This document shows positions 56,969-64,000 of a DNA stretch of 64,000 bases, one piece after another. Position 1 is the stretch's first letter. Each line of letters begins with the position of its first letter. The DNA comes from Hydrangea macrophylla. Lineage: Eukaryota > Streptophyta > Magnoliopsida > Cornales > Hydrangeaceae. Both the position numbers and the translations under genes were made by a program. Where the stretch lies: NCBI GenBank assembly GCA_033977485.1, contig CM066993.1:29068001-29132000 (forward strand), given 5' to 3'. The notes under the pieces were generated by a model. That model was not told the origin of the DNA. It saw only the letters and a program-made list of their open reading frames with translations, and searched no databases.

Positions 56969-57357
56969 ACTTCGTCTTTACCAACAGATTGATAAAACAA
57001 CATATATAAACGTATATGTCATGCACATAACACGTTTAAGCTTCATAATAACTTGTGTATATATCCAATAAAGGGACCAAGTGAGTTAGAAACTCACCTT
57101 GGGTGTGTGAGCTTTAAAAAAACCAAAGCTCTCTCTTTCCTCCTTGTTTTTCTTCTCCTCTGCCCCAGCTCTCTCTCTTCTCTGTCTCTTCTTCTTCTCT
57201 TCTCCTTATTCTTCTCTTCTTCTTGTTCTCTTCTCTGCCAAAGGGTAGTGTATGTGTGTGTGTAGATATAGATATATATATGGATGAATATATATATCAA
57301 CACTCTCTCTCTCTCTCAACCAAAAACCAACCAAATAGACCCAAGGCCTGAAAGGGA

Positions 57358-57372
57358 TACATATATATAGAG
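57358..57372 (-). promoter_or_regulatory. TATA box of the Tekay LTR
   Basis: Minus strand CTCTATATATATGTATCC. It lies between the two palindrome clusters, with about 360 bp of U3 upstream. Confidence 0.6.
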
Positions 57373-57431
57373 GGGTGAGAGTGCCACACATTCAAAGTCT
57401 AAGAAAAGAAGAAAACTTGTCTCAGCTTATG

Positions 57432-57650
57432 CCAATCGATTGGGGCACCAGTCAATCGATTGGCAACAGATATTAGAAGGCAATCGATTGAGAAGAATGT
57501 CAACATAATCAATTTTAGTCGGTAAAATGGCAATCGATTGGGAACATGTCAATCAATTGGTAACCAAAAAGTGTCAATCAATTGGGATAAATGGCAATCG
57601 ATTGGTAACCAAAAAGTGTCAATCGATTGGGATAAATGGCAATCGATTGG
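57432..57650. repeat. CAATCGATTG palindrome array, upstream cluster
   Basis: Seven exact copies and two variants (CAATCAATTG) in 220 bp of U3. Part is a 45 bp tandem unit, TGGCAATCGATTGGTAACCA then AAAAGTGTCAATCGATTGGG. Most copies are flanked by G, giving CCAAT boxes on one or both strands. Confidence 0.85.
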
Positions 57651-57733
57651 TAACCAAATTTTACCAAAAAGAAAGAAAAATTTATAGAATGACGTTTATT
57701 TATTAATACTCTCCAGAAATTTGGGGTATTACA

Positions 57734-57754
57734 TCAACCACCACTCAACAAAAG
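57734..57754 (-). other. Tekay polypurine tract
   Basis: Minus strand TTTTGTTGAGTGGTGGTTGA directly before the LTR start TGTAATACCCC; the usual place and shape for chromoviruses. Confidence 0.7.
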
Positions 57755-57789
57755 ATTTCGTCCTCGAAATCAAAGACAGCGAGGTCTAA

Positions 57790-58588
57790 AACAAAAACAG
57801 AAACTTCTCATGCATCTCTGACTCTAGCTCCCACGAAGCTTCTCTTTCATCATGATGCTTCCATTGAACCTTGAATAGCGGAATCTCCTTGTTTCTGAGC
57901 TTCTTGATTCCTCGATCCAAAACATAAATGGTCCTTCGTTGAACATAACATTGTTGTTGACTTCAATATCCTCGAAGTTGATCTCATGCGCTGGGTTATG
58001 GGCACACTTCTTCATCATACTGATGTGGAACACGTTGTGCACTCCTGACATCTTCGGTGGCAATGCAAGGCGATAAGCAACCTTCCCAACACACTCTAGA
58101 ATCTCGAATGGTTAGATGAATCACGGTGATAACTTGCCTCTCTTCTGACCAAATCTGACAATGCCTCAAATATGTGAGACCTTGAGTAGCACGTGATCTC
58201 CAACGACAAACTCCAAGTCTTTGCGTCGCTTATCAGCATAACTCTTGTGTCGGGTCTGAGCTGTCTTCATCTTCTCACGTATAATTTGGATCTTCTCACT
58301 GGTCTCTCGTACCATCTCTGGCCCAAGAAGTTGAGTATCTCCGACTTTGATCCAACAAAGCGGTGATCGGCAAGGTCTTTCATACAAAGTTTCAAACGGT
58401 GCCATTCCTATGCTCGAATGATAACTGTTGTTGTAGGCAAACGCAATCAAAGGTAAGTGCGTCTCCCAAGAATTCTCAAAATCAATGACACAAGCACGTA
58501 ACATATCTTCCATTACTTGATTTACTCGTTCAGTTTGCCCATCGGTCTGTGGATGAAAGTCTGAACTCAAGTTTAATGTCATTCCCAT
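57790..58588 (-). pseudogene. Tekay integrase C-terminal half and chromodomain-like tail
   Basis: The open stretch 58588-58166 reads SSDFHPQTDGQTERVNQ (with the catalytic Glu), IAFAYNNSYHSSIGMAPFE and FVVGDHVLLKVSHI. After a stop the reading goes on with KRGKLSPWFI and VAYRLALPPKMSGVHNVFHI. After a shift, frame +1 gives IPLFKVQWKHHDEREASWEL, the end of a chromodomain-like module known in Tekay/Del elements, which is thought to steer integration toward heterochromatin. It ends at about 57790. Confidence 0.85.
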
Positions 58589-59160
58589 TGCTGTTTGGAG
58601 ACTCTTCCAAAACTCTGCAGTAAAACGTGAATCTCAATCTGACATAATAGATACAGGTACTTCGTGTAACCGTACTACATTTTTGCAGATACATCTGGCT
58701 CAAATGTTCCACTGAATATGTCATACTGTAGGCAATAAAATGTGCCGTCTTTGTAAGTTGATCCACGATTACCCAAATAGCATTATGGTTCTTCTGTGAC
58801 TTCAGCAATCCTACCACGAAATCCATGGTGATGTGTTCCCATTTCCATTGAGGAATTGGTAATGGCTATAGAAGTCTAGGTGGTTTCTGATGCTCTGCCT
58901 TCACTTGCTTATAAGTAAGACATTGAGATATATACTCGGCTATTTCTCTCTTCATTCCTTTCCACTAGAAATTCCTCTTCAGATCCTTGTACATCTTTGT
59001 ACCTCCCAGATGAATCATCATTCGTGACTTATGGGCTTCATCCAATATTTCTTTCCGGTGATTTTCTTTGTCAGGTACACAGAGTCTACCTTTACATTGT
59101 AAGGCTCCGTCTGTACTTATACTCCAAATCTCTGCTTCCTTAGCTGACATCTTCGCGAAC
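58589..59160 (-). pseudogene. Tekay integrase N-terminal half
   Basis: Frames at 59150-58965 (GRLCVPDKENHRKEILDEAH and MIHLGGTKMYKDLKR) cover the zinc-binding start; the cysteines fall in broken sequence near 58930. The open stretch 58826-58530 gives MDFVVGLLKSQKNHNAIWVI with the first catalytic Asp; near 58650 SDxDSRFTAEFWKSL has the second Asp next to a stop. Degenerate. Confidence 0.8.
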
Positions 59161-59199
59161 TTAACTTTAAATCTTCAGTTGTTTATTGAGCTTCTATGA

Positions 59200-60665
59200 T
59201 ACGATTGATCAAATTCGGTTATACCATAAGGCATCCAAAATACTGTCTTTCCATTGGTTCCACTGGCTGAGGCTCAAATTCAGCTAATAATTCTAATGCT
59301 CTCCATTCTTAAATTAGTAATGTAGTGATCACTAGTCTAGGTTTATGACTCAAAGCATCTGCTATGACATTTGTTTTACCCGGATGGTATTATAATGAAA
59401 AGTCATAGTCCTTGAGTAATTCCATCCATCTTCGTTGTTGCATGTTCAACTCCTTCTGAGAGAACAAATACTTCAAACTCTTATGATCGGAAAATAGATC
59501 AAACTTTTCTTCATAGAGATAGTGTCTCCAGATCTTTAATGCAAATACTATTGCTGCTAATTCCAGTTCATGCATAGGGTAATTCTTCTTATGTACTTTC
59601 AACTGTCTTGATCCATATGCAATAACATTCCCATCTTGTATCAGTACACACCCAAGTCCTTAGTGCGATGCATCATTATAGATCACATACCTTTCTTCAC
59701 TCTTAGGTATCGCAAGTACGGGTACAAAAGTCAATCTTTCTTTTAACTCCTGGAATGCTCCCTCATGCTTGTCTGTCCATTTATATTTTATTTCCTTCCT
59801 CGTCAAATTTGTTAAAGGTCCTGCTAACTTGGTGAATCCTTCTACAAATCTTCTATAATATCCTTCTAGACTGAGGAAACTTCTAATCTCTGTCGCATTG
59901 GTTGGTCTGTTCCAGCTTAGGACTGCATCGATCTTAGATGAGTCCACTGAAATACCATCTTGAGATATAACATGTCCCAAGAATTTGACTTCCCATAGCC
60001 AAAATTCACACTTACTGAACTTTGCATACAACTTATTATCTTGAAGTAGCTGTAATTTAATCTATAAGTGCTCCTTGTGATCTTCTTCCATCTTCGAGTA
60101 GATTAGCATGTCATCGATGAACACTATAATGAATTTATCCAGATATGGTCTGAATACTCTATTCATTACGTCCATGAATACTGTTGCTGCGTTCGTCAAT
60201 CCAAAAGGCATCACCAAAAACTCATAATGCCCATATCTTGTTCAGAATGCAGTCTTTGATACATCCTCTGGCCGAACTAATAGTTGATGATATCCGGACC
60301 CTAGATCGATCTTGAAAAAAATCCTTGATCCCTGTAACTGGTCGAATAGGTCGTCTATCCGAGGTAGTGGGTATCTATTCTTGATTATGACCTTGTTCAA
60401 CTCCCTGTAGTCCATACAGAGTCGAAGCGTCCCTTCCTTCTTCTTAACAAATATCATTGGTGCTCTCAAGGTGATGTACTTGGACGAACAAATCCTAAAT
60501 CTTTAAGTTCTTGGACTTGCTTTTTCAGTTCCAACATCTCAGTTGGTGCCATCCTATATGGAGTCTTGGAAATAGGCAATGTTCCAGGTATTAGTTCCAC
60601 ACAAAAGTCTATCTCTCTTTTTAGTGGAAGCCCTTTAATATCCTGAAATACATCCTGAAAGTCTT
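59200..60665 (-). pseudogene. Tekay reverse transcriptase and RNase H
   Basis: In minus-strand order: [20 protein letters not shown] and [13 protein letters not shown] (60469-60242), a TGA, then [17 protein letters not shown] and [14 protein letters not shown] with the FIDD catalytic box intact, [20 protein letters not shown], then RNase H with [29 protein letters not shown] and [11 protein letters not shown], ending with TNVIADALS. At least four stops interrupt an otherwise continuous reading. Confidence 0.9.
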
Positions 60666-60678
60666 GTACAGTAGGAAT

Positions 60679-61119
60679 CTAATCCATCTTGAGTTCCATA
60701 CTCGCAATTTCGATTATAGCCAAACTACTCGCAAGAAACATGTCATTTGTCGGCTGACACTGAAATCTAATCGTCGGACACCCTAGGGCTGAAAACACAA
60801 TCGTCCTAGTAGGGCAATCCAGGTTGGCATTGTACTTTGTCAACCAATCCATCCTTAGGATAATGTCGAATTCTGACATCGATAGAACTACTAAGTCAGC
60901 TAGAAGATTCCTATCTCCCAAAGTCAATGGACAATCTTGACATACTTTACCCAGCTTAACAGTCACTTCCAAAGGTGACACATCATTCAATGCTGGCTTA
61001 AGTATCTTGGGTTCTAAACCCAACTGCCGTACAATCTTAATAGCAATAAAAGGATGTATAGCTCCAGTATCAAATAAAACTTTAACTGGACTATGAAAGA
61101 GTACAAGCGTACTTTCCAA
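60679..61119 (-). pseudogene. Tekay aspartic protease
   Basis: 146 uninterrupted codons: PVKVLFDTGAIHPFIA (active-site DTGA), LEVTVKLGKVCQDCPL, SEFDIILRMDWLTKYNANLD (family ILGMDWL). This piece alone looks intact, but it is embedded in a broken polyprotein. Confidence 0.85.
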
Positions 61120-61129
61120 ATACTACTGC

Positions 61130-62340
61130 TAATCAGCATTAAAACTTGCTTCTCCCGGGATTATTGCATTCATCCTCGTCAGCTTTGGAGGTTCTTAAAT
61201 CCCTTGAACTGGTACCCCATAGTATTCTCCTCACGGTGCACGAAAATCTTTGCTCAAGTGCCCTGGTTTATTGCAGTTGCGACAAACAATATCTGGCCTA
61301 TGATTAGATCTATGGACAGTGCAGTTCCTTGCAATATGTCTTGGCTTTCTATAGTTAAATCATCATACACAATTGCTTGGCGGGGCTGTTAACACTGCTT
61401 GAGGTTGTGATCCCCGCTATTGATATTGCTGGGGTTGATTATAACCCTGCTAAGGTTTCCTGGCTCCTTCCCAAGTTCTCTTGTACTTTGGAAATTCCCC
61501 TGCGGTCTCCAACCTTGGATATTCCTCGGTGGTTGTGCCAGGAAATTTCTCTATTGGAAGTTCCTTAATGGTTGTGGTCAATTCGTCTGTGGTCGCTGTA
61601 CTGGATATGTATTCTTTTCTAGACTTACAGCAAGTCTTACTAGTCCTTCAAAACTCTGGTTCAGGTGACCAATCATCATATGGCAAAGATGGGGATTTAA
61701 TCCCTAGTGATATCTTTTCACCTTCTTCTGCGGTGTATCGATCATATGTTGGGCGAATTGAGACAATCGCTCAAACTGTATGGTATATTCTCTTACGGTC
61801 TAATCTCTTTGAACTAAGTTCTGAAAATTCTTCTCCTATTGATCCTTTTCATCTTCCGGAAAATACTTCTCCAAAAATCTTCCTTTGAACGTCTCCTAAA
61901 GCATTGCTCCTGCAGCGTTTATTCCTATAGTGGCTCGTTCAGCTTTCCACCAATCTGCAGCGGCATATGTGAGCTGGAACGTAGCAAGGCGACGCTTTTC
62001 TTGGTCACTGCACTCTAATGCTTCAAAGATCAACTCCATTTCTCTTATCCATTGCTTGGCTTTCCATGGTTCTGTTAGTCCATCGAATTTTTTGGGACGA
62101 ACCCACGGAAATTTGCCAGTAACTTGTCTCCTATTTGCCTCTGCTGGAATGGTGCAACTGGAGTTTGGACAGGTCGTTAATTGGTAGCATTATTGTAGGT
62201 ATTGCCTACATGCTCCATTCTCTGCATGAATCCTTCAAAAACTCCGGATGTGTCCATTCCTTCTGGAATAGGTGCTCCAATATGCGCTTGGTGATTTCTC
62301 AAGGGTCGTACCATAATGATAATGAGTATTGCCTACAAGA
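61130..62340 (-). pseudogene. Tekay gag with zinc knuckles
   Basis: Broken gag. Near 62100-62000 short frames give VPKKFDG-like and WKAKQW-like words and EMELIFEALECSDQEKRRLA. Near 61300 two CCHC-type knuckles are recognisable but damaged: YRKPRHIARNC and CRNCNKPGHLSKDF (last Cys lost). Plus-strand frames in this interval are shadows. 62341-62692 upstream of it is noncoding. Confidence 0.75.
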
Positions 62341-62692
62341 GACATCGATTAGCTGATAATCTTCTCGCAGAAACGAAACAAAATAGGGCGAGAAACAACA
62401 AGAATTAACAGTTCTACCAAATTATACATCAAAGCAACCACACAATCAATAACAAAGTAATGCTCGTATAAATCAAAAGAAGTACCGCATAGTACACACT
62501 ATTCAAACTATGTACCATGTGGGACAAAGCAAAAAACAGCACTAAGGTCTGCTATTATAATGCTACGACTACTACTGCTAATACTATACAAAGCTATGGT
62601 CAAATAGCTATCTCTCAAGCCCCCCAAAAATCTGGTGGACAACATGTCCTAATATAATCTAACAAAAATAAAAATCCATTGCAGATTCTGAC

Positions 62693-63706
62693 TCAAAGGT
62701 CGTCAGCATCTGATCCTGTTGGTGGCGCCTCATCCTCCAAATCGATATCCATCTCCTCGAGTGGATCATCCTGAACTGGTACAACAAGATCTCCGGCTAC
62801 CACTCCAATATCCCAATCCTCTATCACCTCTGCATCAGGGTCCTCCATCATGTCTGCTATCGCTTGGTTGGCGACCTAGACTACCACTGCGGTGAATCCA
62901 TCAACAATATCAAGAGCTCCTGCTATCACGGCCTCTCCCATAGCAAAACATACTAGATGGGCTACCATCCCGAATATCCATCCTACTGCCATATCGGTCA
63001 TGGCTGCCATATGCATAATAGGTCCGGCAGGTATTTGAAGCATAACGGGTGCCTCTGGTACAACAATCTCCTCATCGGCCACATCCTCAATTACTACATC
63101 AGCCTCTACCCCTATGTCTGCCTCCACGGCCTCTAGGTCTGGTGCTAGATCCTCGGGCTCAAACCCTGGCTCCTCCGAATCATCCTCTGGCTCATCATCA
63201 TCTGCATCATCCATATACTCCTCTTCCGCTGGATCCTCATCATCTATCGGTTCTTCCTCTCCATCCCTATCAATATCCTCGTCGGGATGCTCGTCCTCTG
63301 GCTCTGGATCCTCCTCGTCCTCAATCGGCTCAGGCTCTAGGACTGGTACATCGGGTACTGGTAATGGTGGAGCTACAGGTGCTGGTACAGCTACAGGCTC
63401 TGGTGGACCAGCTAAAATAGCTCTCAACTCAATCTCATCCATCTCTGGCTTACGCTGAACCAAATAGATATCTCTACCAACTCTCGCAGAATGGTAAGCA
63501 TCCATACGCATCTGTGTCGGGTGCATACTCCCAGTCACATAAAGTGCCCTCCACATGTCCTCTTCCAAATGTCGACTAGCTATCTGGTACACTCGCTCAC
63601 GATAAAACTCCGGGTTGGCTGGCTCCACGGTATCCCCATGGATCACGTGTCCTCCATACGCCTCGGTAACAAACTGATGAAACTTTGGATCCATGCTATC
63701 CTGCAA
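62693..63706 (-). CDS. Extra acidic ORF between primer site and gag of the Tekay element
   Basis: Minus-strand frame of 337 codons with one in-frame TAG (62876, codon 277), after which the same frame continues to TGA at 62693. The N-terminal 100 residues look folded (MDPKFHQFVTEAYGG, YQIASRHLEEDMWRALYVTG, YHSARVGRDIYLVQRKPEMD). A Pro/Val-rich linker is followed by about 90 residues dominated by Asp and Glu, a more hydrophobic part (MAAMTDMAVGWIFGMVAHLV) and another acidic end. The ATG at 63706 is the first Met; the frame is open further upstream only to a stop at about 63735. I do not recognise a family. It is far less damaged than the gag-pol next to it. Confidence 0.6.
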
Positions 63707-63812
63707 AGAGGCTATCCAACGTCAGACAGACGAACGTATCTTAAACTCATATCTTATCTCAAAGAACTCTTTATGTGGGATGATTAGTGAACGAAAGTAT
63801 CACAAACATAGG

Positions 63813-63824
63813 GCTCTGATACCA
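63813..63824 (-). other. Tekay primer-binding site
   Basis: Minus strand TGGTATCAGAGC, complementary to the 3' end of initiator methionine tRNA, seven bases after the 5' LTR. Confidence 0.85.
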
Positions 63825-63831
63825 AAAATCC

Positions 63832-64000
63832 TGTCACGCCCCAGAACAGCACAAATAGAGAAAAATAAAATTCCTTTATATGTCCATAGGGAATGACTGG
63901 TAAATGTCACTAATCTTCTACATAACACAGTTCTAGAGAACAGAAAGAACAACCCACAATAATATAAAGGAAACCTAATATATTACAACATCAGAGTTAT
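63832..64000 (-). repeat. Tekay 5' LTR, partial
   Basis: Plus strand starts TGTCACGCCCCAGAACAGC and matches 55426 onward with scattered differences up to the window edge. Confidence 0.9.

Larger units (their letters stand above)
55426..57733 (-). repeat. Tekay 3' LTR
   Basis: 2308 bp. On the minus strand it starts TGTAATACCCCAAATTTC and ends GGGGCATGACA. The first 170 plus-strand bases match 63832-64000. It holds the CAATCGATTG arrays and the core promoter. A plus-strand pyrimidine tract at 57120-57235 gives spurious open frames. Confidence 0.9.
55426..64000 (-). mobile_element. Tekay-type Ty3/gypsy chromovirus (minus strand)
   Basis: Element on the minus strand running from a 5' LTR cut by the window end (63832-64000) to a complete 3' LTR (55426-57733). 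In minus-strand order: primer site (63824-63813, initiator-Met tRNA type TGGTATCAGAGC), an extra acidic ORF, gag with two zinc knuckles, protease, RT, RNase H, integrase, chromodomain-like tail, polypurine tract and LTR. Domain order and the chromodomain put it in the chromoviruses, closest to Tekay/Del. Coding parts contain many stops and shifts, so it is dead. Confidence 0.9.

Noticed and set aside
57053..57391. Open frames in the Tekay LTR (serine/leucine-rich plus, arginine/glutamate-rich minus)
   Set aside because: They come from a pyrimidine tract and TA/CA simple repeats in the LTR.
63049..63458. Two plus-strand frames rich in serine, proline and leucine
   Set aside because: They are the reverse strand of the Asp/Glu-rich part of the minus-strand ORF; low complexity, no domain.

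Overview
The window is repeat-dense nuclear DNA from a flowering plant, most likely a eudicot. The plant-specific content shows this: Ty1/copia elements, Ty3/gypsy elements of the Tat and Tekay lineages, a plant-mobile-domain gene and the LRR part of a CC-NBS-LRR resistance gene. I see no intact host gene, no rRNA gene and no functional tRNA gene. Nearly every long reading frame is a retrotransposon fragment or a by-product of tandem repeats.

The layout is a stack of nested insertions. The base layer is a minus-strand CC-NBS-LRR pseudogene, seen at 5262-5574 and 19002-19243. Copia-A (1-5261, 3' part only, with a Tourist-like MITE at 4295-4579) abuts its 3' side. Tat-A (5575-19001) splits it; this element has 3.3 kb LTRs and only a gag remnant inside. 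A copia LTR (Copia-B, 19244-21178) abuts its 5' side and was itself hit by a Mutator-like element (19781-21156). Next comes AT-rich DNA split by Tat-B (22231-35309), a nearly complete Tat element with gag, protease, RT, two RNase H domains, integrase and an antisense plant-mobile-domain gene. A Helitron 3' end lies at 37339-37368. Copia-C (38090-39261 and 54211-54646) is split in mid-codon by Tat-C (39262-54210), a second non-autonomous element whose 3' LTR received a 591 bp solo LTR. An antisense Tat LTR fragment (55181-55425) is cut by a minus-strand Tekay-type element (55426 to beyond the window end).

Tat-B and the Tekay element encode, or once encoded, their own replication proteins. Tat-A and Tat-C have no pol. 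Both keep a primer-binding site, LTRs, a polypurine tract and a shared noncoding backbone containing repeated predicted RNA hairpins, so they probably relied on proteins supplied in trans. Between the conserved modules each carries a different set of tandem repeats, at the same relative position.

The observations most worth following are: a three-helix RNA module with a GAAA tetraloop and a compensatory base-pair change; the antisense plant-mobile-domain gene with a TATA box and a recognisable intron; arrays of the palindrome CAATCGATTG around the Tekay core promoter; W-box arrays in the Tat-A LTR; a primer-binding site that continues into the body of the primer tRNA; and an extra acidic ORF between the primer-binding site and gag of the Tekay element. 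All coordinates were read by eye. Identities, ages and family names need alignment to confirm.
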